This document shows positions 9,222 through 18,123 of a stretch of DNA of 64,000 bases, one piece after another (position 1 is the stretch's first letter; each line of letters opens with the position of its first letter). Source of the stretch: UMGS1370 sp046957575 (GTDB taxonomy: Bacteria > Bacillota > Clostridia > Lachnospirales > Lachnospiraceae); NCBI GenBank assembly GCA_046957575.1, contig JBKUOG010000014.1, positions 1-64,000 of the forward strand, read 5' to 3'. The translations under genes were made by a program, and so were the position numbers. The notes under the pieces were generated by a model, which saw only the letters and a program-made list of their open reading frames with translations, did not search any database and was not told where the DNA came from.

Positions 9222-9976
9222 AGCTGTATCACCAATTCTACTGGACAGTGATCAGAACCCATTACCTCTGTGTGGATGGAAGCGCTCTCCAACTTGTCTT
9301 CTAATGCCTTAGAAACGCAAAAATAGTCGATCCTCCACCCCGCATTCTTGGCCCTGGCTGAAAAGCGGTAGGACCACCAGGAGTAGATTCCCTCCTGCTC
9401 CGGGTAAAAGTACCGGAACGTGTCGATAAATCCAGCTGCCAGAAGGTCTGTAAACTTTCCTCTTTCTTCATCTGTAAATCCCGCATTTTTCCGATTGGTC
9501 TTCGGGTTTTTCAAGTCAATTTCCCTGTGAGCCACATTTAAATCTCCGCAGAAAATCACTGGCTTTTTCTCTTCCAGTTTCTTTAAATATGCCAAAAATG
9601 CATCTTCCCAGGTCATCCGGTAAGAAAGTCTTGCCAACCCGTCCTGAGAATTTGGCGTATAACAGGTTACTACATAGTAATGTTCAAATTCGGCAGTAAT
9701 CACCCGCCCTTCGTGGTCATGTTCTTCAATGCCAAGTCCGTAAGCAACAGAAATTGGTTCTTGTTTTGTAAACAATGCAGTGCCGGAATACCCCTTCTTT
9801 TCTGCATAGTTCCAGTATTGGTAGTATCCAGGCAGATCCAAGTCGATCTGCCCTTTTTGCAGCTTGCTCTCCTGAATGCAGAATACGTCTGCATCCACTT
9901 CTTTAAAATAGTCTAAAAAGCCTTTGCCTACACAGGCGCGAAGGCCGTTTACATTCCAGGAAATTAACTTTTTCAC
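9218..9976 (-). CDS. xth: Exodeoxyribonuclease III
   Basis: AP endonuclease/3' exonuclease of base-excision repair (ExoIII/ExoA family), 252 residues, full length. Conserved elements are SWNVNGLRA at the N-terminus, QESKLQ with the metal-binding Glu, YTPNS, FCGDLNVAH with the catalytic Asp/Asn pair, WRIDYFCVS and the terminal GSDHCPVEL with the catalytic Asp-His. The start is a GTG eight bases after AAGGAG. It forms an operon with the Uup-like gene. The 136 bases upstream hold the terminator of the YkpA-like gene. Confidence 0.95.
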   Translation of the reverse strand: MKKLISWNVNGLRACVGKGFLDYFKEVDADVFCIQESKLQKGQIDLDLPGYYQYWNYAEKKGYSGTALFTKQEPISVAYGLGIEEHDHEGRVITAEFEHYYVVTCYTPNSQDGLARLSYRMTWEDAFLAYLKKLEEKKPVIFCGDLNVAHREIDLKNPKTNRKNAGFTDEERGKFTDLLAAGFIDTFRYFYPEQEGIYSWWSYRFSARAKNAGWRIDYFCVSKALEDKLESASIHTEVMGSDHCPVELVIQL

Positions 9977-10045
9977 AAAATTTCTCCTTTAATTATAATC
10001 AGTTTAAGTATAGCATTTTCTCTCAAAGATTGGAAGCACAAAGAA

Positions 10046-10098
10046 CCCAAAAAGCGGCATACCAGGAGGCGTTTCCCCTTTGTATACCGCTTTTTGGG
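10046..10098 (-). terminator. Rho-independent terminator after the ykpA-like gene
   Basis: A near-perfect 17-base inverted repeat (CCCAAAAAGCGGCATAC pairing with GTATACCGCTTTTTGGG) surrounds a GC-rich loop. On the minus strand the T-run is partly inside the stem and is followed by TTCTTTG. It lies just past the stop at 10113. Confidence 0.75.
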
Positions 10099-10112
10099 CA
10101 GATTTCTGCTGT

Positions 10113-11750
10113 TTAGTCTTCTTCTTCGTTGTTTTCTCCTACGGTAAATACCTGTCTCTTACGAGCCATTTCATCGCTCTCTAAGTATTCGTCGTATGTG
10201 GTGATCTTATCCACTAACTGACCATTGACAATTTCCATAATGCGGTTTGCAGTGGTCTGTACAATTTGATGATCGCGGGATGAAAAAATCATTACGCCTG
10301 GGAATTTGATCATTCCGTTATTCAAGGCAGTAATGGACTCCATATCCAAATGGTCGGTGGGCTCGTCTAACATCAGCACGTTTGCGCCGGAAATCATCAG
10401 CTTGGACAGCATGCAGCGGACCTTTTCGCCTCCGGACAATACCTTTACTTTTTTCACTCCGTCCTCGCCTGCAAACAGCATACGTCCCAAAAATCCGCGG
10501 ACATAGGTTACATCTTTTTCCGGAGAATACTGGGTCAGCCAGTCCACAATCGTGTCATCACTGTCAAACTCTGCGCTGTTGTCCTTCGGGAAGTAAGACT
10601 GGGTTGTAGTAAGTCCCCACTTGTAGCTTCCTTCATCCGGCTCCATTTCGCCTGCTAAAATCTGGAATAATACAGTCTTTGCGTGCTCATTTGGTCCTAC
10701 TAAAGCTACCTTGTCCTCGCGGTTTAAGATAAAGGAAATGTTGTCCAATACCTTTACGCCGTCAATGGTTTTGCTTAAGTTCTCTACAGTCAGGACTTCA
10801 TTTCCAATCTCTCTGGCCGGGCGGAAGTCAATGTACGGATATTTCCGGCTGGACGGTTTAATGTCATCCAGCTCAATCTTTTCCAATGCACGCTTTCTGG
10901 AAGTTGCCTGCTTGGATTTGGAAGCATTTGCAGAGAAACGCTGAATAAATTCCTGCAGTTCCTTGATCTTTTCCTCTTTTTTCCGATTGGCTTCCTTCAT
11001 CTGGCGGATCATTAACTGGCTGGACTCATACCAGAAGTCATAGTTTCCGGCATAAAGCTGAATCTTGCTGTAGTCAATATCTGCAATCATGGTGCAGACC
11101 TTGTTTAAGAAATAACGGTCATGGGAAACGACAATCACCGTATTCTCAAAGTTGATTAAAAACTCTTCCAGCCATGCAATGGCATCTAAATCCAGGTGGT
11201 TGGTCGGCTCGTCCAAAAGCAGGATGTCCGGATTGCCAAACAACGCCTGAGCCAGCAATACTTTCACCTTCTGTGCGCCGGTTAAGTCTTTTAACAGGCT
11301 GTAATGAAATTCCGGCTCAATGCCAAGTCCGTTTAACAGGTTTGCTGCGTCAGACTCTGCCTCCCAGCCGTTCATGGAAGCAAATTCGCCCTCTAACTCT
11401 GCTGCCTTAATGCCGTCTTCATCGGTGAAGTCTTCCTTCATGTAGATGGCTTCCTTCTCCTTCATAATCTGGTACAATCTGGCATTTCCCATAATAACAG
11501 CGTCTAAAACCTGATACTCATCGTACTTAAAATGGTCCTGCTGCAAAAAGGACAAACGCTGGCCCTGGGTGATAATCACCTCGCCGCTGGTGGGTTCCAA
11601 CTGGCCGGACAAAATCTTTAAAAATGTAGATTTTCCAGCGCCGTTTGCACCGATTACACCATAGCAGTTGCCTTCGGTAAATTTAATATTTACATCTTCA
11701 AATAATGCTTTTTTCCCCAGACGTAAGGTAATATTGCTTGTACTAATCAT
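10113..11750 (-). CDS. ykpA: ABC-F ATPase, YkpA-like
   Basis: Second ABC-F protein, 545 residues from the chosen start. The sequence follows the Bacillus YkpA (E. coli YbiT) pattern throughout: GANGAGKST, LLDEPTNHLDLDAIAWLEE, the linker RFSANASKSKQATSRK, and LSGGEKVRCMLSKLM. Features of this branch are a degenerate second Walker A (GPNEHAKT, no GK-S/T pair) and a modified switch region (SSRDHQ instead of SHD). The first signature reads LTGAQK rather than LSGGQ. An upstream in-frame ATG at 11771 contains the AGAAAGGG ribosome site, so the ATG at 11750 (MISTSNITL) is the better start. Monocistronic, with its own terminator. Confidence 0.88.
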   Translation of the reverse strand: MISTSNITLRLGKKALFEDVNIKFTEGNCYGVIGANGAGKSTFLKILSGQLEPTSGEVIITQGQRLSFLQQDHFKYDEYQVLDAVIMGNARLYQIMKEKEAIYMKEDFTDEDGIKAAELEGEFASMNGWEAESDAANLLNGLGIEPEFHYSLLKDLTGAQKVKVLLAQALFGNPDILLLDEPTNHLDLDAIAWLEEFLINFENTVIVVSHDRYFLNKVCTMIADIDYSKIQLYAGNYDFWYESSQLMIRQMKEANRKKEEKIKELQEFIQRFSANASKSKQATSRKRALEKIELDDIKPSSRKYPYIDFRPAREIGNEVLTVENLSKTIDGVKVLDNISFILNREDKVALVGPNEHAKTVLFQILAGEMEPDEGSYKWGLTTTQSYFPKDNSAEFDSDDTIVDWLTQYSPEKDVTYVRGFLGRMLFAGEDGVKKVKVLSGGEKVRCMLSKLMISGANVLMLDEPTDHLDMESITALNNGMIKFPGVMIFSSRDHQIVQTTANRIMEIVNGQLVDKITTYDEYLESDEMARKRQVFTVGENNEEED

Positions 11751-11879
11751 TGTGATACCCTTTCTGATCATTCCATGAAAAAAGAGGTCTTGCCGGCCTC
11801 TCTTTATTGTTCTTTATCAAATTCAGTTATACCCGAAAATCCTGATATTTGCAAGGTTTTTTAAGAAATTTACTGTAAA

Positions 11880-12020
11880 AGTTCAGCCATGCAAAGATTT
11901 AGACAAAAGCAGACGTTGAACACTTGTTTTTATAAGAATGTTCCTGTCTAAATCTTCATAGGGCAGACGCCTGGCGTTTCTTGCACGCTGTAAGCGTGCA
12001 AAAAGATGCATGGCTGAACT
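11880..12020. repeat. Multi-hairpin palindromic repeat (copy A)
   Basis: The outer arms AGTTCAGCCATGCA (11880-11893) and TGCATGGCTGAACT (12007-12020) are perfectly complementary. Inside are a second perfect pair AAGATTTAGACA/TGTCTAAATCTT and a third hairpin TTGCACGC/GCGTGCAA. T-runs flank both outer arms, so it can also terminate transcription from the nitroreductase gene. The left 70 bases are clearly related to the element at 28185-28265. It fills most of the 289-base gap between the ykpA-like and nitroreductase genes. Confidence 0.8.
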
Positions 12021-12039
12021 TTTTTACAACTTTCCTTCC

Positions 12040-12831
12040 CTACAGTTTTCTTCCATTCCAGTCTTTTAGCGCTACGCGGACAGAACGGGCCATCTCTTTG
12101 CTGAATGCCGCTCCTGTTTTTCTGGCATAAAACATCTGGGCATAATTATGAGCTCCGTATGGATTATCTGGACGGTACAGTTTACATTCATCTGCAAACA
12201 TTTCTTCATATTCTGCTTCGCTGAGGCGATGATATTTTTCTTCAAATACCACAAATTTGGGATCAAACCGTTTCCGGAATACTCTCTTATGATCTGGCTT
12301 ATAATGGCCCAAACACAGCATTGCCAGCGGAAATACATAGTCGGGAAGATCAAATAACTCCTGATGGTATTCATAGTTTTCCACAATATCCCCGATGTAA
12401 CAGGAACCTATCCCCAATGATTCTGCAGCTATCACCGCATTTTGTGCAGCAGCCATGGTGTCTTCACAGGCTAAAATCAGGTCGGACTCCTGAGGCGCCT
12501 CAAAGCAGAATCCTTTGTCTTTCTTTTCTTCGCAGAATTCTTTTACCTCGTTCTTTTTATAGAAGTCAAACCACTTGCTCTGATCTGCCGCAAACAGCAG
12601 CAGTACCGGCGCCTTGGCGATAAATGGCTGGTTATCGCAGCTTTTGCTCAGTTTTTCTTTTGTCTCCTGGCTGCGGATTACGATAATGGAATACAGCATC
12701 TGATTGCCTGCAGTAGGCGCCCGCATCGCTGCCTTCAAAATCGCCTGAAGTTCTTCGTCTGTTACCGGCCTGTCATCATAAGTGCGCAGAGATACCCGGT
12801 TATACATACATTCTAATACTGAATTGTTCAT
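12040..12831 (-). CDS. Nitroreductase family protein
   Basis: FMN-dependent nitroreductase-fold oxidoreductase, 263 residues. The N-terminal RVSLRTYDDRPVTDEEL and the APTAGNQM stretch are the FMN-phosphate and flavin-binding signatures. The central AAQNAVIAAESLGIGSCYIG is the dimer/flavin helix typical of the family. The C-terminal extension of about 70 residues (KLYRPDNPYGAHNYAQMF) is seen in clostridial NfsA-like members. Substrate cannot be told. The start has GAGGAATT upstream. It is divergent from the MATE gene, with a 72-base shared promoter gap containing two TATAAT-like boxes. Confidence 0.85.
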   Translation of the reverse strand: MNNSVLECMYNRVSLRTYDDRPVTDEELQAILKAAMRAPTAGNQMLYSIIVIRSQETKEKLSKSCDNQPFIAKAPVLLLFAADQSKWFDFYKKNEVKEFCEEKKDKGFCFEAPQESDLILACEDTMAAAQNAVIAAESLGIGSCYIGDIVENYEYHQELFDLPDYVFPLAMLCLGHYKPDHKRVFRKRFDPKFVVFEEKYHRLSEAEYEEMFADECKLYRPDNPYGAHNYAQMFYARKTGAAFSKEMARSVRVALKDWNGRKL

Positions 12832-12903
12832 GACAATTCCTCACTTTCGTTTTATAATACTACTATAATACCATTCTCCGCATAAAAAGAAAGGTGATTT
12901 TAT

Positions 12904-14265
12904 ATGAGCGCACAGCATTCCCTTACTGAAGGCAGTATTGTAAAAAATGTGATTCTGTTTTCCATTCCTTTTTTATTGGCCAATTTAATCCAGGCCCTGT
13001 ACGGAGCCGCTGACTTGATGGTCATTGGCTGGTACTGTCCGCCGGAAAGCGTGGCTGCCGTCTCAACCGGAACCCAGGTTACCCAGATTATTACCAGCAT
13101 GATCTCCGGACTAACTCTCGGCGGTACCATTCTGGTCGGAAAATATGTGGGAAGAAATCAGCCGGAAGATGTGAAGGATACCATTGCTTCCAATCTGTCT
13201 ATCTTTGCCATTGTGGGAATCATTCTCACTGTCCTGCTTTTGGTGTTTGTATCTCCTATTTTAACAGCCCTGAAAACCCCTGACGCATCTTTTGCCCAGG
13301 CAAAAGAATATGTTTTTGTCTGCGCCTGCGGCGTTATTTTTATCTGCGGATACAATGCCATCAGCGCTATTTTGCGGGGATATGGCGACTCAAAAAGTCC
13401 GCTGATCTTTGTTGCAGTTTCCGGCTGTCTGAACCTGATTGGAGATATCGTGCTGGTCAAATATTTTCATATGGGAGTGTCCGGCACTGCTCTGGCAACC
13501 ATTGCTTCTCAGGGAATCAGCATGTGTTTAGCCATGATTTATCTGAACCGACGCAATTTTATTTTTAAATTCCGGCCGGGCAATTTTAGGATTTCCAAGA
13601 CAAAAGCCCTGGAACTGGCTTATGTGGGCATTCCCATCTCTCTTCAAGAATGTATGGTGCGTCTCTCCTTTTTATACCTGACTTCTGTTACCAATCAATT
13701 GGGCGTAAACGCTGCCGCTGCTGTCGGCATTGCCAGCAAATATGATGTCTTTGCCATGCTGCCTGCCACTTCCGCAGCCAATGCTTTATCTGCCATTGTT
13801 GCCCAAAATTACGGCGCCGGAAAATATAAACGAATGAATCAGTCTCTGGCTGCAGCAATTTTGTTTGCACTGCCATTTTCCACTGCATTTTTCCTGTGGG
13901 CCCAGTTAAATCCTGAATCTATGATCCGGATTTTCTCCTGCGATCCGGCTATTATTGCGGCTGGAATCCCATTTTTTAAAACCTGCAGTTTCGACTATTT
14001 ATGCGTATTGTTTGTATTTACCCTAAACGGATATTTAAACGGCCGGGCTAAAACCATCTTTACCATGGTTAGCTGCTGTTTCGGCGCACTGGTCCTTAGA
14101 ATGCCTCTTATTTACGCTGCCTGCCATTATGCGCCGGATCAGCTGGGTGTTATCGGGATGGTCGCCCCTGCCGTATCCGGTATCATGGCTGTTTACACCT
14201 TGTTTTATGTACTGGGTCTGATGAAAAAACCATTTCCTGATACTCACCATTCTCACTCATTATAA
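12904..14265 (+). CDS. MATE family efflux transporter
   Basis: Integral membrane cation/drug antiporter of the MATE family, 453 residues, about 12 hydrophobic helices in two halves. Typical segments are the N-terminal IPFLLANLIQALYGAADLMVIG and, after the middle, VGIPISLQECMVRLSFLYLT. The conserved Gly/Pro pattern of NorM/DinF-like proteins is present. The ATG follows AAAGAAAGGTG. The gene converges with the EFR1 gene and their coding ends overlap by 13 bases. Substrate is unknown. Confidence 0.9.
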   Translation: MSAQHSLTEGSIVKNVILFSIPFLLANLIQALYGAADLMVIGWYCPPESVAAVSTGTQVTQIITSMISGLTLGGTILVGKYVGRNQPEDVKDTIASNLSIFAIVGIILTVLLLVFVSPILTALKTPDASFAQAKEYVFVCACGVIFICGYNAISAILRGYGDSKSPLIFVAVSGCLNLIGDIVLVKYFHMGVSGTALATIASQGISMCLAMIYLNRRNFIFKFRPGNFRISKTKALELAYVGIPISLQECMVRLSFLYLTSVTNQLGVNAAAAVGIASKYDVFAMLPATSAANALSAIVAQNYGAGKYKRMNQSLAAAILFALPFSTAFFLWAQLNPESMIRIFSCDPAIIAAGIPFFKTCSFDYLCVLFVFTLNGYLNGRAKTIFTMVSCCFGALVLRMPLIYAACHYAPDQLGVIGMVAPAVSGIMAVYTLFYVLGLMKKPFPDTHHSHSL

Positions 14266-15059
14266 TACAGCTTATTTTCCTTTCGTCCAGCACATACATT
14301 CTTCAGCCGTTCTGCAAGACCTGCCAGTCTGTCCGAATCTAACGTTCTGGCATGGACCGGACAAATTGACAGACACCTCATACAGGAGATACCTGTTTCT
14401 CCATCTGTCTCCCAGGGCCGGTCTGCAGGAATCGCCTGTATCGGACATTTTTCCGCACAGAGACCGCATTTGATACAGGAATCATCTGTCTGGGGAATCA
14501 TGGGGACTGTGCCCAGTTTCTTGTAAGGCCGGTTCCCCGGAATCCAGTTTTCTTTGTAGTTTTCTTTACCGCTTTCTCTATAGTTTTCTTTGCCGTCTCC
14601 TGCCAGACAGGTCCTTATTTTTTCTCCAAACTCTCCCAGCTCTTGCTGGTCCTTTTCATCCGGCCTTCCGGTTCCGTACTGTCTCACAATGGAGTGTTCT
14701 GCAATGGCGCTGACAGCTGCTCTGCATACAAATCCTCTTTCTGTTAAAATATCTTCCAACTCTGTCAGGGTATCCTCAAACTCCCGGTTCCCATAAACTG
14801 CCATCAGTACTGCCTTAGCTCCTTTGGCAGACAATTTCCCAATTCTCTGGGATGCCGCAGCCGGAACCCGCCCGCCAAAAGACGGAACCGCAATCACGCA
14901 GACATCCTCTGGTCCAAATTCATAATTAGAAAAGTCCTCTTCCGGACGGGACAAATCAATCTGGGTTACTGACTGCCCCTCAAAAAGTGTCCGGCAGACC
15001 AAATCGGCTGCCTTTTTCGTTCCCCCGGCAGGACTAAAATAAATGTTGTAACCACTCAT
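14253..15059 (-). CDS. EFR1-family flavodoxin-ferredoxin protein
   Basis: A 268-residue electron carrier. The N-terminal flavodoxin-like domain has the FMN phosphate loop YFSPAGGTKKAAD and a VPSFGGRVPA loop. The C-terminus carries two 4Fe-4S motifs, CIKCGLCAEKCPIQAI and CMRCLSICP. This arrangement (flavodoxin, variable linker, 2x[4Fe-4S]) is that of EFR1 family ferredoxins, common in anaerobic Clostridia. The linker (about 135-165) contains two short repeats of ENYKEN/ENYRES type. The start follows GAGGAGTTGCC. Partner enzymes are not evident nearby. Confidence 0.85.
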   Translation of the reverse strand: MSGYNIYFSPAGGTKKAADLVCRTLFEGQSVTQIDLSRPEEDFSNYEFGPEDVCVIAVPSFGGRVPAAASQRIGKLSAKGAKAVLMAVYGNREFEDTLTELEDILTERGFVCRAAVSAIAEHSIVRQYGTGRPDEKDQQELGEFGEKIRTCLAGDGKENYRESGKENYKENWIPGNRPYKKLGTVPMIPQTDDSCIKCGLCAEKCPIQAIPADRPWETDGETGISCMRCLSICPVHARTLDSDRLAGLAERLKNVCAGRKENKLYYNE

Positions 15060-15100
15060 GGCAACTCCTCCATAACTTCAGCAATGTGTCTTTGGCGCAC

Positions 15101-16153
15101 CTAGTATCCGTGTACAGGTGCAATATGGTCCGCCCCGCAATCAATCAGCCTTCCCATCACAACTGTATACAGGGAAGCCGCCGCATTGGTGCCGATTCGC
15201 AGAAGGACTGCTCCTACTGCGCCAAATAGTCCGGACGCAATAGACAGTGCACCAAAGGTGTTAAATACTGTCTGCCATGGATAGCCCGCTGAATACCCCA
15301 CTCCGATTCCTCCAAGCAGGCCAAGCATGGAGTGAAGTTCTCTGGGAAGAACTGTATACAGTACTAAAAAGATCATGCAGCCTAAAATATTGTAAATCCA
15401 TCTGGCCCTAGCCCTTTTTACCAGATCCTTTTGAAACGGCATACATACAGACATACACGCAATACCCGCCCACATGGCTCTGGGAATCCCCAGCAAAGAC
15501 GCAATCAAAAGCGCTGTAGAAACGCAGAGTGTCAGCTTGATATACCAGCGGTTTCTCGCAGAGCGAGGATCAAATTCATGAAATAGATCTTTAAATTCCC
15601 TTCTGTGTCGGCGGTTTTTCTGATTTTTATAAAATACCGCCATACACAGCGCCATGCCTGTCAAAAGTCCCGCTGACCGCAGCACAAAGGAATGGCCTGT
15701 CACATCATATCCCTGCAGAATCAAATAGGACAGCACAAATGTGGAATGATTAGACATAATCACATTATGGCATCCCAGAAACATCAGCGCCAGAATACAG
15801 ACCAGATTGATAAAAAATGCCGGAAACGGTGATACCATATTGCTGAGTCTCGGTCCTGCGATCAATATAGAAAAGATTCCGGCAATGCACAGCAGCCCAT
15901 GAGATGTCCGAATTCCAAAATCCGCCTGCCGCAGGACCAGCACCGCCAGCAGCACTGCCACTCCTGCAATGCTGTTATCGCTGCCGAACACCATGCTGAA
16001 TAACGTCACTGCCGCAAAACAGAATGCCACTACCAGATATACTTTAAAATTATAAATCAAAATATGGCGGAAACGCTCCTTTTTGTCTTCTGTCCTGCGA
16101 ATCAGTGCTTTAGACCCGGCAGAATTAAGCTGCAGTTCCTGATAAAATGTCAT
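15101..16153 (-). CDS. FUSC family membrane protein
   Basis: An integral membrane protein of about 350 residues with two hydrophobic blocks (about 35-180 and 205-330) separated by a basic loop (KNQKNRRHRREFKDLF). This matches the fusaric-acid-resistance/aromatic acid exporter (FUSC) fold; the second block contains GIPRAMWAGIACMSVCMPF. An in-frame TTG start at 16192 is possible, but the GAGGAGG site lies inside that extension and points to the ATG at 16153 (MTFYQELQL). The gene sits 104 bases after the BASS transporter and may be read through from the T-box promoter. Substrate is unknown. Confidence 0.75.
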   Translation of the reverse strand: MTFYQELQLNSAGSKALIRRTEDKKERFRHILIYNFKVYLVVAFCFAAVTLFSMVFGSDNSIAGVAVLLAVLVLRQADFGIRTSHGLLCIAGIFSILIAGPRLSNMVSPFPAFFINLVCILALMFLGCHNVIMSNHSTFVLSYLILQGYDVTGHSFVLRSAGLLTGMALCMAVFYKNQKNRRHRREFKDLFHEFDPRSARNRWYIKLTLCVSTALLIASLLGIPRAMWAGIACMSVCMPFQKDLVKRARARWIYNILGCMIFLVLYTVLPRELHSMLGLLGGIGVGYSAGYPWQTVFNTFGALSIASGLFGAVGAVLLRIGTNAAASLYTVVMGRLIDCGADHIAPVHGY

Positions 16154-16257
16154 TTGTAAATCAACCTCCTCAAATCTCCGAATTTTGGACAATAGAGAAG
16201 ATTGTACTTCATTAAGAATCAGTGCGCAAGATATTTGGGGAGAGTTTAATAATTTTT

Positions 16258-17196
16258 TTACTTTTCCTCCCAGCGGTTATAGATATTTGCCAGTACAGCG
16301 CCTGAAATATTGTGCCATACAGAGAATATTGCGCCGGGAACGGTTGCCATCGCTAAATCTGGAAATGCTGTGCCTGCCAGAGAAGTGGCAAGTCCGGAGT
16401 TCTGCATTCCGATTTCAACAGAGATGGCCTTGGTTTTTGAAGGGCTCATATGCAGCGCCTTTCCAATCCCAAAACCACAAGCATACCCCAGCAGATTGTG
16501 TAAAATTACTACTACAAATACAACTGCGCCGGTTGTCATAATCTTTTCTGCATTGTGAGATACAACGGCTGCCACAATCAGGCAGATTGCCACTACAGAA
16601 ACTGAGGGCAGAACGCTCACCAGTTTCTGTGTAAATTTTCCCCAGAGTTTATTGATAATAAAGCCCAGGGCAATTGGAACAATCACTACTTTAATAATAG
16701 ATAAAAACATGCTCACCGGATCCACTGTAACGGTTGTTCTTAAAAGCAGATATGTGATGGCAGGTGTTAAAAACGGCGCCAAAAGTGTATTAACACTGGT
16801 CATACCAACAGAAAGGGCTACATCGCCTTTGGACAGGTAAGTAATTACATTGCTGGAAGTCCCGCCCGGACAGGTTCCCACCAAAATCACCCCGGCTAAC
16901 AGCGCCGGATCCAGGCGAAACAATTTGCCCAGAGCAAAGGCCAGCAAAGGCATCACTGTAAACTGGGCCACACAGCCAATCACAATATCTTTTGGGCGGG
17001 TAAATACCAGTTTAAAATCTTCTAATTTTAAGGTAAGCCCCATGCCGAACATGACCACCATCAGCAGATAATTGACCCAGGATGTCTGCACCCACAGACA
17101 AGAACCAGGCACAAACAATGCCAGAGCTGCAATGACCAGAACGATCACTGCCATGTACTTTCCAAAAAAATCACTGATGTTTTCTAACACTTTCAT
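16258..17196 (-). CDS. BASS-family (bile acid:Na+ symporter-like) transporter
   Basis: A ten-helix secondary transporter of about 312 residues. Signature regions are VGTCPGGTSSNVITYLSKGD (substrate/Na+ crossing motif) and SVEIGMQNSGLATSLAG. The bacterial branch includes PanS (ketopantoate export) and organic or keto-acid carriers; bile acid transport should not be assumed. The ATG at 17196 has a textbook AGGAGGAAATGAG site; the longer frame to 17253 is unlikely. A T-box leader with an ATC specifier lies directly upstream, so expression should rise when isoleucine tRNA is uncharged. This suggests a branched-chain amino acid or 2-keto-acid substrate (inference). Confidence 0.85.
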   Translation of the reverse strand: MKVLENISDFFGKYMAVIVLVIAALALFVPGSCLWVQTSWVNYLLMVVMFGMGLTLKLEDFKLVFTRPKDIVIGCVAQFTVMPLLAFALGKLFRLDPALLAGVILVGTCPGGTSSNVITYLSKGDVALSVGMTSVNTLLAPFLTPAITYLLLRTTVTVDPVSMFLSIIKVVIVPIALGFIINKLWGKFTQKLVSVLPSVSVVAICLIVAAVVSHNAEKIMTTGAVVFVVVILHNLLGYACGFGIGKALHMSPSKTKAISVEIGMQNSGLATSLAGTAFPDLAMATVPGAIFSVWHNISGAVLANIYNRWEEK

Positions 17197-17323
17197 CTCA
17201 TTTCCTCCTGTAAAGTAATTTTCACTCAGACACCAGTGCTGGCCAGCATCCATGTTTTGCTGGGTAAAATCTTAAAATGCAAAGCCGAGAAACCCTGCCG
17301 CTGGCAGCTTTTCCGGATGCTTG

Positions 17324-17600
17324 GCAACAAAAAAGCCTCTGTCTCTGTTAAGAGACAAAGGCTGTTATCCTCTGCGGTACCACTCTTATTGCCGGCAAAG
17401 CCGACCCCTCGCTCACATATCAATTAATACGGGATAAGATAACGGTTATCAATCGTCCAGGCTTACTAAACCGTGTCTTTTAGCCTGAAGGCTCAGAGGT
17501 GATTTTCACAAGATACTCCGGCTGCCTCGCACCATCCGGCAGCTCTCTGAACTTTCATATTCCTGCTACTCTTCCTCGTCAACGCTGTGTCTTTCGTTGT
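17324..17600 (-). promoter_or_regulatory. T-box leader, predicted isoleucine-responsive
   Basis: On the minus strand the leader has the Stem I base (GACGAGGAAGAGTAG), the distal AGAGAGCTG...GGTGCGAGGCAGC element, and the end of Stem I reading GTGAAAATCACCTCTGAG. The specifier triplet is ATC (17501-17503, isoleucine). Then come the conserved T-box AGAGTGGTACCGCAG (around 17372-17387) and a terminator hairpin (17335-17363) with a TTTTTT tail at 17329-17334. Uncharged tRNA-Ile should favour the antiterminator and turn on the BASS transporter gene at 17196. Confidence 0.9.
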
Positions 17601-17605
17601 TTTGT

Positions 17606-17634
17606 ACTTTACCACAATAAAGTTGATTTGTCAA
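17606..17634 (-). promoter_or_regulatory. Promoter of the T-box leader
   Basis: TTGACA (17629-17634), a 17-base spacer and TAAAGT (17606-17611) on the minus strand, placing the transcript start about where the Stem I leader begins. Confidence 0.7.
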
Positions 17635-17774
17635 GGGTATTTTTATATAAAAAATTGCACCTTGACAACTTCATAAGTGCTAAAAGCCTTGTAAATAAAG
17701 GATTTTTTCATGTTTTAACTTTCAAAAAATTCTGTGAATTATACCTACCTGATACCTACCGACAAAAATAAGAG

Positions 17775-17800
17775 AACCACGCCTCTTTTGTGGCGTGGTT
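17775..17800 (-). terminator. Terminator of the repressor gene
   Basis: AACCACGCC and GGCGTGGTT form a 9-base-pair hairpin around CTCTTTTGT. It overlaps the stop codon of the minus-strand repressor gene and is followed by CTCTTATTTTTG on that strand. Confidence 0.6.
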
Positions 17801-18029
17801 AAATTTGAACTTGAACTTCAACCTGGACACGATTCCAAGTAATTGTGTAACCAATTATTTCAAGAACTTCTTCTACTTCAGTATATTTTAAAGATTCTCG
17901 TTTTAGTTTTGAACTAAAGTTCTGTACGGATGTATTACGATTGTATTTACGGTTTAATTCTTCGACCACCTGTGTCATTGTCCAACCTGATTTTATAATC
18001 AATGCCTTAAGATCATCTTTTAAAGCCAT
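17799..18029 (-). CDS. Phage-type repressor / LLM-class HTH protein
   Basis: A 76-residue protein with a single helix-turn-helix: GWTMTQVVEELNRKYNRNTS followed by VQNFSSKLKRESLKYTEVEEVLEIIGY, the pattern of small Cro/CI-like regulators annotated as LLM class phage repressors. It is read away from the excisionase gene, with an AGGAGGTACAC ribosome site. By position it is likely to control the consensus promoter at 18092-18120, whose spacer contains the palindrome GTTTAAAC. Confidence 0.7.
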   Translation of the reverse strand: MALKDDLKALIIKSGWTMTQVVEELNRKYNRNTSVQNFSSKLKRESLKYTEVEEVLEIIGYTITWNRVQVEVQVQI

Positions 18030-18091
18030 ATGTGTACCTCCTATTTTTAAATGTGCAGTTTAAAAATATATAAAAATAATAAGTTTTAAAC

Positions 18092-18120
18092 TTGACAGTT
18101 TAAACTATATGATATATAAT
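18092..18120 (+). promoter_or_regulatory. Consensus early promoter of the integrative element
   Basis: TTGACA (18092-18097), a 17-base spacer and TATAAT (18115-18120) match the sigma-A consensus exactly. The spacer begins with GTTTAAAC, and related GTTTAAA/TTTTAAAC copies occur just upstream, so a repressor operator very probably overlaps the promoter. Confidence 0.8.
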
Positions 18121-18123
18121 TCA

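Noticed and set aside
7350..11750. ABC-F genes as antibiotic resistance (Vga/Lsa/Msr-type) determinants
   Set aside because: Their motifs and linkers follow the housekeeping Uup and YkpA branches, and they lie in ordinary chromosomal context with xth.
14253..14265. The 13-base overlap of the MATE and EFR1 coding ends as a sign of a misassembly or wrong stop
   Set aside because: Both C-termini are plausible without the overlap region being essential; small convergent overlaps are common.
17236..17427. Plus-strand small reading frame over the T-box leader
   Set aside because: It runs antisense through a structured leader with clear T-box signatures and has no ribosome site.
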